Below, one piece after another: positions 24,547 through 37,319 of a stretch of 64,000 nt of DNA. The stretch lies in NCBI GenBank assembly GCA_027924585.1, contig BSBM01000232.1, positions 28,287,501 to 28,351,500 on the forward strand, in the 5' to 3' direction. The position numbers and the translations under genes are program-made. The DNA comes from Larix kaempferi. Lineage: Eukaryota; Streptophyta; Pinopsida; Pinales; Pinaceae. Below the pieces are notes generated by a model. It worked only from the letters and a program-made list of their open reading frames with translations, had not been told where the DNA came from and searched no databases. The number at the start of each line of letters is the position of its first letter. Position 1 is the first letter of the stretch.

Positions 24547-24974
24547 TGTTAGGATATTTAAACACTTAGGAGTTAGTTAAGATCAACTTGTGTAATATAT
24601 ATGTTAGGAAAAGTGTGTTTCTTTAGTATGCATTAGTATGCATTTCTAAATACATAATCCGACGGTCACGATATGTTCCCGACATAGAGTGATCCGACAG
24701 CTCAACTTCTCTTAGATCATACCTACCCATGATCTCTATTTAAAGAGCATGGAGGGTCATTGGAAAGTTGATTGATTATGAGAAGCTCATTTGTAACTTT
24801 CTTTCAATGCATAATAAATTGTACTGTAGAAGCTATTTGGCCGACGCCATGGAGTGTTTCTCTCACGAGGGTTTAAACCATGTCAAAACATCGGTGTATC
24901 GATTTGTGATCTATTTGTGTGAAGTGGTTGCTCTATGTGTTCGATCTTTTGGGAGTACCCTGTGTACCCGAACA
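24547..24974 (+). repeat. 5-prime LTR of Copia-B
   Basis: It starts TGTTAGGATATTTAAACAC and ends ACCCGAACA. It lacks a 31-base block present in the 3-prime LTR at about 37511-37541. Confidence 0.95.
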
Positions 24975-24987
24975 TGGTATCAGAGCT
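24975..24987 (+). promoter_or_regulatory. Primer binding site of Copia-B
   Basis: tggtatcagagct directly follows the LTR and matches the initiator tRNA-Met primer site. Confidence 0.95.
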
Positions 24988-25114
24988 TTTATGAAGAGCC
25001 ACTTCCAGTTATGATCTAGATCTTGAACTGTTGTTGCCGAAACTTGAAAGGGTTTTTGATTCTGGTAATTCTGTGCATTTATGGGCTATGAGAGGTGTTC
25101 TATTGCGTCAGGAG

Positions 25115-25604
25115 TGTTGAATATTGTAACTTCTAAGAATATTATATTTGTACATTATTATTCCGGAGATGTTTCATCCCTCCGAGGTAACCCTATTATG
25201 TATCTGGGGATGATTATTCTTCCGATGGGTTGTGGTAACTAGGGTTATTAGACCCACCATGTGGGGGTCGGCCCTGATCTTATATTTTAGGGGTTATTAG
25301 ACTTCTCCAGGAGAGGTTGGCCCCATTAGGGTTTTTAGTCAGTGGGAAACTAATATAAATAGAGGAGGTGAGCTCCTCATTAGACACACTTGTACAACTC
25401 AGAAAAGTAGCGCACTTGTTTGGGAGGTCTGCTAAGGAGGTAGAGAAGGAGGGAGCACATCTTGTATTTTGGTTGATCATCTTATTGAGGAAAGCTTTGC
25501 TGGGTTTTCTACCCCATGAGGGTTTCCCAGGGTAAATTCTGTGTCTATCTTGTGATTATGTTTCTTTCAGTGATCTTGCTAGTCTATTTGGTTTAAACTT
25601 AACA
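25115..25604 (+). repeat. 5-prime LTR of Copia-C
   Basis: It runs from TGTTGAATATTG to CTTAACA. A TATA-like aatataaatagagga lies at about 25352. Confidence 0.97.
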
Positions 25605-25617
25605 TGGTATCAGAGCT
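25605..25617 (+). promoter_or_regulatory. Primer binding site of Copia-C
   Basis: tggtatcagagct abuts the LTR and matches the initiator tRNA-Met primer site. Confidence 0.95.
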
Positions 25618-25681
25618 AGCCTGAATAGGACATCTTTCACAAGGTAAGAATATCTCTCTCTCTCTCTCCGGTGAAAGTTAG

Positions 25682-26155
25682 CGTTTCAACAAAAAGTTGG
25701 TATTGTTAAATTCTGATTACATGGCTGGATAGCCCTTCTCAAAACCAATCTTTTGAGCCCTAGATCGAACTTTTTGGTTGGCTAGAACTCCGGGAAAGTC
25801 AAACCCTAGTTTTACCAAAAGTGCGATAAACGAGAAATTGGTTTCAGCAAAAAGTTGGTATTGTTAAATTATGATTAGATGGATGGATAGCCCTTCTCAA
25901 AACCAATCTTTTGAGCCCTAGATCTAACTTTTTGGTTGGGTAGAACTCTGGGAAAGTCAAACCCTAGTTTTACCAAAAGTGCGATAAACCAGAAATTGGT
26001 TTCGGCAAAAAGTTGTTATTGTTAAATTCTGATTATATGGCTAGATAGCCCTTCTCAAAAACAATCTTTTGAGCCCTAGATCGAACTTTTTGGTTGGGTA
26101 GAACTCCGGGAAAGTCAAACCCCAGTTTTACCAAAAGTGCGATAAACCAGAATTT
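25682..26155 (+). repeat. Leader tandem repeat of about 158 bp, three copies
   Basis: Copies start at gtttcaacaaaaagttgg (25682), gtttcagcaaaaagttgg (25841) and gtttcggcaaaaagttg (25999). They lie between the primer site and gag, so they lengthen the RNA leader. No frame is conserved across them. Confidence 0.9.
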
Positions 26156-26242
26156 CTGTCCTAGGATCCAAAAAAGTAAAAAGGTAATATTTCCGGGTAA
26201 GCACTACTCTGTCTCTTATCTCTTGAACTCCCCCAAGAGAAG

Positions 26243-29200
26243 ATGGCTCCAAACACTAAGCTTGAAGACAAACTAGAAGGTATAGAGAATTTTCGAGCAT
26301 GGAAATACAGAATTGGTCTCATTCTTGAAGAGAATGATCTTGCTCATTATGTCAAGGATGAAGTTGCAGAACCGGAAGGAGATGAAGCCAAAGAGAAGCA
26401 TAGGAAGGATTTGATTAGGGAAAAGAGAATCATAGCTGATACTATTAAATACCACTTGACTCCCCAAGTGGCCTCTAAGAAGACTCCAAAGGAAATGTAT
26501 GATGCCCTAGGAAGAATGTATGAAGGAAAGAACATCAATAGGAAGATGAACCTAAGGACTTAGTTGAAAAGTACCAAAATACATAAAGGAGAATCCATTC
26601 AAGACTACTTCTCAAGGGTCTCCCAAATTAAGGAGCAACTAGATGCCATTGGTGATACTCTTGATGAAGATGAACTTGTGATGACTGCCCTAAATGGTCT
26701 CACTAGACCTTGGGAATCATTCATACAAACTATGTGTGCCATAAAAGAAAGCATGAAGTTTGATGTAGTATGGGAGGATTTTGTTCAAGAAGAGGCTAGG
26801 GTAGCCAACAGAGAAGCTCTTCTCAAAGAGGATGACCAAGCTTTGGCCACCCACACTAAAAGAGGAAAGAGAGACCACTTTAAGAAAGTGAACTACAAAA
26901 GGTCTCAACCCTCTCATAAATTCAAAAGGAAAGGAGGTTCAAACTGAAAAAGAGACCTCTCCACAGTCCAATGTTATAATTGTCTTAAACTAGGACACTA
27001 TGCTAAAGACTGTTCTTCTCCAAAGAAGAAGAAGAATTTTGTTCACAAAAGACATCATGCACATATGGAAGAAGATGATAGTGAAGAAGAAGTAGGGGAA
27101 GAAGAAGAAGAAGAAGAAGAGGAAAGGCCTCAAAGGAAAAGATCTAAAGTAAAGAGAGAAGATCCAGAAGAATATGTCCTGTTTTCTGCACTCTCTGGAT
27201 CTGTGTCTCTTGGAGAAGATACATGGCTCATTAATAGTGGTGCTTCAAAGCACATGACAGGTCAAAAGAAATCTCTCTCAAAACTTGAAGAAAAGTCTTC
27301 ACCTCAAAAGGTATCTCTAGGAGATGATTATCAATATCCCATCAAGGGAATTGGTGAAGCAAGCTACAAGCTTAATTCTAGAACACCCTTGAAAATGAAA
27401 GAAGTTTTATATGTTCCAGGTTTAAAGAAGAACCTACTCTCTATCTCATCACTAGATAAGAAAGTTTTTAGAGTGGCTTTCATAGATGGACAAGTACTCA
27501 TGTGGTCCAAAGGAAAATCAATTAAAGATGCAGTTATCATTGGTGAAGAAGAAGGAGGTCTCTATAAGCTCAAGGGTCATCCAGAAGTTGCCCTTGCTCA
27601 TGAAACCTCTAGCCCCAGTGAGCTATGGCATAGAAGACTAGCTCACATTAACTACAAAGCCTTACCCTATGTAAGCAAGGTGGTCATAGGATTACCAGAT
27701 CTGAAGGGTGATCATAATGGCTCATGTAAAGTTTGTAAGAAAGGGAAGAATGTCAAGAACCCTTTTCCAAAGAGTGAAACAAAGACTAAGAACATTCTGG
27801 AGCTAATACACTGAGATGTATGTGGACCAATGCCCACTACTTCCCTAAGTGGATTTGAATATTATCTCTCATTCATTGATGACTATTCAAGGAAGACTTG
27901 GATATACTTTCTAAAAGGTAAGAATGAAGTCTTTGGAAAATTCAAAGAATTCAAGGCCCTCATAGAAAATCTCTCATAAAAGAAAATCGAGATTCTCAGA
28001 ACAGATAATGGCGGAGAATATACTTCAAAAGACTTTGAAGACTTTTGTAAAGAAGCCGGAATTAAGAGGGAACTAACCACTCCCTACAATCCCCAACAAA
28101 ATGGGGTTGCTGAGAGAAAAAATAGAACCATAATGGAAGCTGTAAAGACTATGATACATGATCAAGATCTACCCATGTATCTATGGGATGAAGCAGCTAG
28201 GACAACAGTCTATGTGCAAAATAGACTATCCCATAGTGCTCTTGAATTCAAAACTCTAGAAGAAGTGTTTACAGGAAAGAAGCCTGAGGTAAGTCATCTC
28301 AAAATATTTGGGTGTCCTGTGTACATCCACATTCCAAAAGAAAAGAGAACCAAGTTGGATCCTTCTGGTAAGAAGGGAATATTTGTCGGATATTGTGAAT
28401 CATCCAAAGCCTTCAGAATCTACATTCCAGGTTTTCATCATATAGAAATAAGTAGAGATGTAACATTTAATGAAAAAGCAGCTCTCAAAAAATCCAAGAA
28501 GTGTCAACTTGAAGAAATATATGAAGAAGATACACCTCCTAGAATCACAGAGGCTGTGCACATCCCTGAAGATGATTCACCAGAATATCATGACATGTTG
28601 GAACCACAAGAAACTTCTATCACAAATTCATCTAAGAAAAGAAGGCCAACATGGGCTAGAGATATTATTCAAGGAGTTGAAAGATATGGAGCTCTTGAAG
28701 GCTCCACTAGAGAAAGAAAGAAACCTAAGATAGTGTCCAACTATATTGCCTTGATGTGTGATCTTGTAGATCAACAACCTACTAGCTATGAAGAAACAGC
28801 CCAGAAGAAAGAATGGGTAGAAGCAATGACAGAAGAATATTAGTCAATAATGAAAAATGATGTTTGGGATGTAGTTCCCAAACCAAAAGATAAAAGTGTG
28901 GTTTCTTCCAAATGGATTTTCAAGATAAAACATGCTACAAATGGTAGCATTGAAAAATACAAGGCAAGATTTGTAGCCAGAGGATTCTCTCAGAAGGAGG
29001 TAATTGACTATGAAGAAACATTTGCACCAATTGCTAGGTATACTTCAATTAGAACTATCATGGCACTTGCAACTATGATGAAGTGGAAATTACACCAAAT
29101 GGATGTTAAGACAGCTTTTCTGAATGGTGTAATTGAAGAAGAAGTATACATAGAGCAACCACAAGGGTTTGAGGTTAAAGATGGGAGGACTCATGTATGC

Positions 29201-30319
29201 AAACTGAAAAAGGCATTATATGGTTTGAAGCAAGCTCCCAGGGCTTGGTACGGAAGGATTGACAATTTCTTAACAAACATGGGCTTTACCAAGAGTAAAG
29301 CTGATCCCAATCTTTATCTTAAAGTGATGGATGATGAACCAGTTATACTGTTGTTCTATGTAGATGATCTATTTCTAACCAGAAATGAGAAACTGATTAT
29401 TGAAAGCAAGAAGAAGCTTTCTTCAGAATTCGAGATGAAAGATCTCGGATTAATGCACTACTTCTTGGGTCTAGAAGTATGGCAAGAACCAAAAGGAATC
29501 TTTCTAAATCAAGGTAAGTATGCTGTGGAGATTCTAAAAAGATTCGATATGTTGGAGTGTAAAGCCATGGCCACTCCCATGGACTCCAACTTGAAGTTAT
29601 TAGTTAAAGACTCATCGAAATTAGTAGACCTAACTCTATATAGACAAATCATTGGGTCATTGATGTATTTAACAAATACTAGGCCAGATATATGCTTTGT
29701 TGTACATACCATGAGTCAGTATTTAGTAGAGCCTAGAAAGTTTCACTTAATAGCTGCAAAGCATGTGATAAGGTACCTAAAAGGTACATTAGATTTTGGT
29801 ATATATTATCTTGGAGGTCATGAACTCCGATTACATGGTTACTCAGATTCTGATTGGGCAGGTAGTGTCTCAGACAGAAAGAGTACTTCAGGGGGATGTT
29901 ATGGTCTTGGATCTGCCATGATCTCATGGTTTAGCAAGAAACAATCTAGTGTGGCCCTCAGTACTGCTGAAGCAGAATATATAGCTGCTTGCTCTGCCAG
30001 CTGTGAAGCAGTGTGGCTTCGGAAGTTATTATCTGGAGTGTTTGGCTTAGAAATGGATCCCACTGTGATTATGTGTGACAATCAAAGCTGCGTTAAGATG
30101 ACAGAAAATCCTGTATTCCACGATAAGTCAAAACACATAGAGATCCGATACTTTTATATATGAGATATGGTGTAGAGAGGAGCTATCAAGCTCAAGTATG
30201 TGAACACTGAGGATCAAATTGCTGATATCTTGACCAAACCTCTGTCTCGAGTGAAATTTGAATACTTCTGAGACAAGCTTGGTGTAGTTCAAAAGGACCC
30301 TCCTCGAAAGGGGGAGTAG
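26243..30319 (+). pseudogene. Copia gag-pol polyprotein, single frame with eight premature stops
   Basis: One frame of 1,359 codons runs from ATG at 26243 to TAG at 30317, with no frameshift. Gag starts MAPNTKLEDKLEGIENFRAW, with the knuckle CYNCLKLGHYAKDC at about 26971. Protease has LINSGASKHMTG at about 27227, where the catalytic Asp of DSGA is Asn. Integrase has the zinc region (HRRLAHINYKAL, CKVCKKGK) and core (DVCGPMPTTS, FIDDYSRKTW, QQNGVAERKNR). RT has LHQMDVKTAFLNG, YGLKQAPRAWYG and YVDDL. RNase H has SDSDWAGSVSDRKSTSGG and STAEAEYIAACSAS. Stops are at about 26561, 26945, 27812, 27977, 28841, 30161, 30173 and 30269; every one can be reached from CAA, CAG or CGA by C-to-T. It would otherwise make the full set of replication enzymes, but as it stands it is inactive. 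Confidence 0.95.
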
Positions 30320-30564
30320 TATAGTCACTGATGATGAGATTGTCTCATCGAACAACAAGGTTGATGATAAGGTTACCTGTTCACTACACCTCGATACTTA
30401 GAAATATTTAGATTTAGGACTCTCATGCTTAGAATACTTAGTTTTTACTGATACGTGCTTTTGATATTAGATGTATTAGTGAGAATACATGATTTTGATG
30501 TTAGATGTATTAGTAAGAATACATGCTTTTGATGATAAATGTATTGGTGAGAATACATGTGAGG

Positions 30565-31380
30565 ATTGCATCATCCTTGAACTCAAGTTCTAAAGAGAGC
30601 CGTAGACATGATGTCTCCGAGAATGAAGTCCTTGATGGACATGAAAGGATTGCATCATCCCTGAACTCAAGTTCTAAAGTGAGCCGTAGACAGGTGTCTC
30701 CGAGAAAGAAAGAGGATTGGATCATCCTTGGACTTCAGTCCTAAAGAGAGTCGTAGACATGATGTCTTGGAGAATTAAAGATAAGACTGCATCGTCCCTG
30801 AACTAAGTTCAAAATGTACATGATGGGATTGCATCGTCCCTAGACATGAGACTTGTCTTAAAGTGACAAGGACTGATCATCCTGGAACTTGATCGGGATT
30901 GCATCGTCCCTAGACATGAGACTTGTCTTAAAGTGATAAGGACTGATCATCCTGGAACTTGATCAGGATTGCATCGTCCCTATACATGAGACTTGTCTTA
31001 AAGTGATAAGGACTGATCATCCTGGAACTTGATCAGGATTGCATCGTCCCTAGACATGAGACTTGTCTTAAAGTGATAAGGATTGATCATCCTGGAACTT
31101 GATCGGGATTACATCGTCCCTAGACATGAGACTTGTCTTAAAGTGATAAGGACTGATCATCCTAGAACTTGATCGAGATTGCATCATCCCTAGACATGAG
31201 ATTTTTCTTAAATGTACATGTGAGGATTGCATCGTCCATGAACTGGGTTCAAAATGTACATGATGGGATTGCATCATCCCTAGACATGAGACTTGTCTTA
31301 AAGTGATAAGGACTGATCATCCTGGAACTTGATCTGTATTGTATCATCCATGGACCTATGTCCTAAAGAGAGCAGGATTG
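30565..31380 (+). repeat. 70-bp tandem array downstream of Copia-C pol
   Basis: The unit ggattgcatcgtccctagac plus about 50 bases repeats with exact 70-base spacing at 30831, 30901, 30971, 31041, 31111 and 31181, with a further partial unit at 31271. Looser relatives lie at 30565-30800. It lies between pol and the polypurine tract. Confidence 0.9.
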
Positions 31381-31395
31381 ATCACCCTGTAAAAT

Positions 31396-31533
31396 GATCA
31401 TGTGATGACGATGCTGATGATCGTGTGATGACAATGCTAATGATCGTATGATGACGATGTTGATGATCGTGTGATGACGATGCTGATGATCGTGTGATGG
31501 TGATACTAATGATTGTGTGATGACGATGCTGAT
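31396..31533 (+). repeat. 23-bp tandem array in the Copia-C 3-prime region
   Basis: The unit gatcgtgtgatgacgatgct plus three bases repeats at 31396, 31419, 31442, 31465, 31488 and 31511, six copies. Confidence 0.9.
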
Positions 31534-31669
31534 GACATTGATGTTCCAGTAACTGGTTAAGTTACTGATGATGATGAATTGAAGAAAGCTTCTGATGATT
31601 TATAGATGTATCATGTATGATGTAGTTGATGACTCCTTGCTCCTGCAGACATTGTTATAATATCCTTCT

Positions 31670-31682
31670 CGTTAAGGGGGAG
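31670..31682 (+). promoter_or_regulatory. Polypurine tract of Copia-C
   Basis: gttaagggggagt immediately precedes the 3-prime LTR. Confidence 0.9.
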
Positions 31683-32172
31683 TGTTGAATATTGTAACTT
31701 CTAAGAATATTATATTTGTATATTATTATTCCGGAGATGTTTCATCCCTCCGAGGTAACCCTATTATGTATCCGGAGATGATTATTCTTCCGATGGGTTG
31801 TGGTAACTAGGGTTATTAGACCCACCATGTGGGGGTCAGCCCTGATCTTATATTTTAGGGGTTATTAGACTTCTCCAGGAGAGGTCGGCCCCATTAGGGT
31901 TTTTAGTTAGTCGAGAACTAATATAAATGGAGGAGGTGAGCTCCTCATTAGACACACTTGTACAACTCAGAAAAGTAGCGCACTTGTCTGGGAGGTCTGC
32001 TAAGGAGGTAGAGAAGGAGGGAGCACATCTTGTATTTTGGTTGATCATCTTATTGAGGAAAGCTTTGCTGGGTTTTCTACCCCATGAGGGTTTCCCAGGG
32101 TAAATTCTGTGTCTATCTTGTGATTATGTTTCTTTCAGTGATCTTGCTAGTCTATTTGGTTTAAACTTAACA
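31683..32172 (+). repeat. 3-prime LTR of Copia-C
   Basis: 490 bases, same ends as the 5-prime copy, 11 differences by hand count. Confidence 0.97.
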
Positions 32173-32177
32173 AGGAG

Positions 32178-33171
32178 CATCGTTTCCATTGGGAAATAGT
32201 TTTCGTTTGATTGAAAACGGTTTCCGGTTGCTTCAGAAACGCGTATTTCATCAGATCTGAAGGTATAATGTTACAGTGACACATTTTTTTTTATTTTCTG
32301 GTTTAAAAGAAAGAAAAAAGATCTCATATTTTATCAGTTTTTACTATTATATTTTTTTTAGTTTCGGATTGTTGCTTTCCCTGTTTGCATATGCTCTTTG
32401 TCATGCACCTTGTGCGATCTCGGTGAATCAGAAACAAAAAGGGAAAGGGTTTTCTCGGTTGCGTATGCTCTTTTCCGTGCACCTTGTGCGATCTCGGCAA
32501 ATTAGAAACAGAGAGAAAACGTAGAATTTTCGGTAAAGCTAACAAAATCTAACCCCACAAGTGTGGAAAAGTTTTTTTTTTGTTTTGGTTTATGGTGTGA
32601 TTTGTAGAAAAAAAGGTAAGCACGGAAACCGAGCAAGAAGAGCAAAAAAAAAAAACCCTTTCTCATTCCCATATTTTACATACATTTTAATCTAGCTCAC
32701 TTGGTTCAAAGTTTCTTTATTCCTTAATAGGTCTTGATTTCAAGTCTTAGGAAGTTACTTTTAAAGAAAAAGTGCATGCAATTTCTATTTTCAAGTTACT
32801 TTATTGTAAAAGTGCATCTCACTTAAATAATAAAAAATAAAAATAAAAAGTGAGTCACTTAAGTTCTTTTTTATTGTTGCACTATTTAAAAGTAACATTA
32901 TTGTAAAAATGAAATCACTTATTTTATAAAAGTGATTCACTTAAAGCAACTTTCTTGTAAAGTGATTGTCAAAGGTTCATCTTGGGAAGAGAGGGGTCAT
33001 TCTCTATGTGCCACGTCACTATTGGAGACATCTTTAGCATTTTCTTTGTTCAAGCATAACTTCATCATCCAAAGTCAGTTTTCAGTGCCATTTTTTTTTA
33101 ACCACCTATTTTTTCGAGCTCTTCGCATCCAGACTATTGGTTTTTGCTTTTACAACCATTAATTTACAAAT
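32178..33171 (+). other. Copia-B leader, no gene seen
   Basis: Leader sequence of Copia-B between the Copia-C insertion and gag. It has a diverged direct repeat containing catatgctctttgtcatgca and its partner near 32463, then AT-rich sequence with agtgattcactt-type motifs at 32760-32960. No coding signal. Confidence 0.6.
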
Positions 33172-34455
33172 ATGGCCGCCCCTTGTGATATTCTACTTAT
33201 CAGTTTCAACTATTTCTTATGGAAATCTCGTATGGAGGATGTTCTATGAAGTAGGGAACTTTTCAGAATTACCTCAGGGAAAGAAACAAAACCCACTGAT
33301 GATGATAAGAAAATCAAATGGAAAAATAGATGTGACGAAGCTCATGGATTGATTGGGATGTCAATCTCTACTGATTTGCAATTCCACATCTCTGGAATTG
33401 ATGAACCTAATACTACTTGGGACAAGTTGGAATCTGTGTTTGGTAAACACAATGAAATTCGAGGTCATCAACTCGAAAATGAGTTGATTTATTTAAATCC
33501 AAGTGATATTTCATGCATTCAAGATTATTTATCTAAGCACAAAACTCTTAAATTCTTATGTGCAAAATGTAAGATTAAGAGGGAAGACAAACAATGCATT
33601 TATCATATTCTTTCAAAACTTGGACCTGCATATTCTGTTTTTGTATCTACATTTTACTCCATGAAAGAATCCTTGAATGCAGCTAGCTATCAAGAGCCTA
33701 GTCTTGAATCCTTTTGTGATTCCTTGATTAGAGAGCAAGATAAGCTCATCCATCTTGGAATAGTCAACAATACAGATACATCTGGGAAAGGCTTATTGTC
33801 CCAACAGAAAGAAAAGTCCAAGCCTCCCAAGAAACAAAATTTTCGCAATAATAAGTCAAACAAGGGTCCCAAACCCTCTCAGTCATCTCCTTCTTTAAAA
33901 AATGACAAAGGATCCAAGCCAAAAGGCAAGAAGACTGAGCGTCATTGCAACTATTGCGGGAAAGATAATCATGATGAATCTAAGTGTTTCAAGAAGATGA
34001 CAGCCTTGGAAGCAGTAATGAAGAAGCACATCAGTCTAGATTCGCCTTTAGAATCTACCTCTCATGGACATGCATTTTGTGCTTCTAGTTATTCTTATAA
34101 TGCATCTTCTTCTTCTACTTCAAATGAATGGCTCATTGATTCTGGAGCATCTTATCATATGGCTAAGGATCAAGCCATCTTTTCTACTATGCATGAATGT
34201 AACACCAAACAAATATTTGTTGGTGATGATAGATCTCTAAGTGTTGTAGGAGCTGGAACAGTTCCAGTAGATAATGGTCATTTCAGTGATGTACTATGTG
34301 TTCCAAGAATTTCCTGCAATTTGTTATCAGTCTATCAAATCATTCATTCTGGTGAAGGTAAAACTGTGACGTTTACACTTCACCAAGTTGTAATCAAGGA
34401 TTTTAAATATCCTCAATAGGTCCTAGCTACCGGAATTGTTGATGATATTACCAGG
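33172..34455 (+). pseudogene. Copia-B gag and protease
   Basis: The frame starts MAAPCDILLISFNYFLWKSR, hits one TGA about 26 codons in, and then runs open to a TAG at 34417 followed by the integrase frame. It contains the helical UBN2-type gag region (YLSKHKTLKFLCAKCKI), a basic linker, the zinc knuckle CNYCGKDNHDESKC at about 33949, and the protease site WLIDSGASYHMA at about 34127 with its catalytic Asp kept. The protease would cleave the polyprotein. The two stops match C-to-T or similar point changes. Confidence 0.9.
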
Positions 34456-35395
34456 TTGTACAAGTTTAACAACTTTGGGTCATCACCTTTTCCTTCAGTT
34501 TTTGTTGCTCATAGTGATAACTTGACCAAACTTTGGCATGAGCAATTTGGTCACTTAAATTATCGTTCATTGCAACAACTATGTAAAGACAATATGGTGA
34601 CAGGTCTTCCGATGGTATCTTGTCGGGATGGTGTTTGTTCTAGTTGTGTACTCGGAAAGCATCATTGGGACAGTTTTGACAAACGTGCCTCTTGGCACGC
34701 CTCTGTTCCCTTGGAGCTTGTGCATAGTGACTTGTGTGGTCCTCTTCCATTTGCTTCCTTTTCTGGTTTCAAATATTTCTTAACTTTCATTGATGATTAC
34801 TCCAGATGCACTTGGGGTTTATTTCCTAAAACTTAAGAGTGAAGTATTTAACATGTTCTTGGCCTACAAGGTCCTTGTTGAAAAACAATCTGGTCATCAA
34901 ATTATTAAGTTAAGATCTGAAAATGGAGTAGAATATGTTAACAAAAAGTTCACTACTTTCTGCACTGAACAAAACATCCAACAATAGAATATTGTTCCAT
35001 ATACACCACAACAAAATGGTGTAGCTGAGCGGAAGAACCGCACTTTAAAAGAAATAGCTAATTGTATGATCCAATCTAAGGGACTAAGTCTTCAATTCTG
35101 GGATGAAGCCATTAATTATGCAAATTACATAGTTAATCGCACCCCCACTAAAGAATTACAAGGTATCACACCGGAAGAAGCATGGAGTAAAACTAAACCT
35201 GATGTAAGTCACTTTCGTGTGTTTGGTAGTGAAGCATAGGCTCACATTCCGGATGAAAAATGGAAAGCATTGCAGCCTAAAAGTGAAAAGTGCATATTTA
35301 TTGGATATTCTGAAGATGTAAAAGGTTATAGACTTCTTTAACCACATTATCATGATGTAATCATTAGAAGAGATGTTAAATTTGATGAAAATCTT
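34456..35395 (+). pseudogene. Copia-B integrase
   Basis: The zinc region LWHEQFGHLNYRSL and CSSCVLGKHH is followed by the core start HSDLCGPLPFASFSG and FIDDYSRCTWG. A one-base insertion in a G-run near 34815 shifts the frame, after which it continues with LRSENGVEYVN and QQNGVAERKNRT. Several stops interrupt it (TAG near 34985 and 35237, TAA near 35339). It would insert element cDNA into the genome. Confidence 0.9.
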
Positions 35396-37236
35396 TTGGC
35401 TTGCGAGCCTAACTCGGTGATTATGCCATCTTTGGCCTACGAGCCTGATTCGACGATTGTGCCTTCTTCTTCTTCTTCCAACTTCCTTGACAGGTTTCCA
35501 ATTCCAGTTTCTAATGATGACAGTGAGGATGAAAATCCACCTTCACCTGCTCATGTTCCTCCAGTTGTACCAGCACAAGTGCTTCCTCGATGGGTCTGTT
35601 CAACATGTGAAGCAGCAGGTGATCTTGCCGGTTATCCTAGAGATCAACGTCGAACACGTTCTCAGTTTCAACGAGCCTCTTCTCTTTTAACCCAAGTTTC
35701 CGAGAATCATGATCCAGAAACCTTTACAGAAGCTTCAGGAAATCCGGATTGGGACGCAGCTATGGATGAAGAATATTGTTCCTTAATAGCGAACGATACT
35801 TGGGATCTTGTACCTCTTCCAAAAGGAAGAAAACTTGTCAGATGTAAATGGGTCTACAGAACTAAGTATGCATCAGATGGAAGTGTTGAAAGACTTAAGG
35901 CAAGGTTAGTTTCCAAAGGTTTTTCCCAAGTTGAAGGGATTGACTACAATGAAACCTTTTCTCCTATCGGAAAAATGAACTCCATCCACTTTGTTCTTTT
36001 CCTTGCAGCCTTACATAACTGGGAAGTCCATCAAATGGATGTCAAGTCTACCTTCTTACATGGTGATTTACAAGAGAAAATTTACATGGAACAACCTCCT
36101 GAATATGTTCAGAATAACTCTAGCCTTGTCTGCCGCCTTAAGAAATCCTTATATGGACTTAAGCAAGCTCCTAGAGCTTGGTATGCCAAAATGGATAGCT
36201 TTCTCCTTGACACTGGTTTTTCTAGATGCCATTCTGACCCCAATGTCTATACCAAGAAAGTAGGAAACCATTTCATCATACTTGTTCTATATGTTGATGA
36301 CCTTATTCTTACTGGTAATGACCCTAAGCTTATAACCCATGTGAAATCCAGTCTTAAGCAAAATTTTGAAATGTCAAACTTAGGACATTTGCATTACTTT
36401 TTTGGTCTCCAAGTCCTGCAAACCAAAGAATGAATCTTTCTTTCTTAGTCTAAGTATGCTTGTGACCTTCTTTGTCGCTTTCACATGGAAGATTGTACAC
36501 CAGCCCCTTCTCCCTTCTAGTCCAGAGTCAAACTTTCTGCCACTTGTCCTTCACCTGAAGTAGATGCCACCTTGTATCGTCAGCTTGTTGGTAGTCTCTT
36601 ATACTTGACTCATTCCCGTCCTGGCCTTTCCTTTTCTGTTGGTCATGTTTCCCATTATATGAAAACACCTCATGAAAGTCACTAAAAAGCAGCTAAAAGA
36701 ATACTTCGATATATACGAGGTACAATTCAGTTCGAGATTCATTATAGTACAGGGGGGAAACCTTTGTTGGTTGGTTTCACTGATTTAGATTGGGTCGGCG
36801 ATCCTGATGATCGAAAGTCTACTACAGGTTATGTTTTCAATCTGGGATTTGGACCTATTACTTGGGCTTGTAAGAAATAACAAGCTCTTGCTCTTTCTTC
36901 AGCAGAGGCAGAATATCAAGCCGCAATTAATGCTAGTCAAGAAGCTTTATGGCTTTGACAGATCCTTTCAGAGTTTGGATTCGAACAACAGCAGCCTACT
37001 CCACTTTGGTGCGACAATCAAACTGCCATCAAGCTTGCCAAAGATCCAGTCCTACATCAACGCAGCAAACACATTGAGCTTCATATGCACTTCATCAGAA
37101 ATCTTGTTCATGATCATGTTCTTGAAGTACTCTTTTGTCCTACAGATTATCAAGTTGCAGACATCTTCACCAAGTCTCTTACAGAAGTGAAGTTTTCTAA
37201 ACTTTGATCTATGTTAGGAGTTCAGGAACTTGTCAT
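35396..37236 (+). pseudogene. Copia-B reverse transcriptase and RNase H
   Basis: RT is open from 35396 to 36431 with DAAMDEEYCSLIANDTWDLV, VHQMDVKSTFLHGDL, YGLKQAPRAWYAKM and YVDDLILTG. After a TGA at 36431 the same frame continues with YACDLL, the RNase H block DWVGDPDDRKSTTGYVF and SSAEAEYQAA, and the end VADIFTKSLTEVKF. About six further stops lie in the last 270 codons. It would copy element RNA to DNA. The damage is heavier here than in Copia-C, in line with older age. Confidence 0.9.
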
Positions 37237-37319
37237 TAAGGGGGGATAGGCTCTAATGCCTCCTTCCTTCTCCTAATAGTGTCACTTTTGTAAATCCTTC
37301 AATCCTATCCCATGTTGTT

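Larger units (their letters stand above)
25115..32172 (+). mobile_element. Copia-C, near-complete LTR element
   Basis: The two LTRs are 490 bases each and differ at 11 positions by hand count, nearly all transitions. The flanking duplication is AGGAG at 25110-25114 and 32173-32177. Primer site, gag-pol frame and polypurine tract are all in place. It inserted into the 5-prime leader of Copia-B, so it is the youngest of the nested set. Confidence 0.97.
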
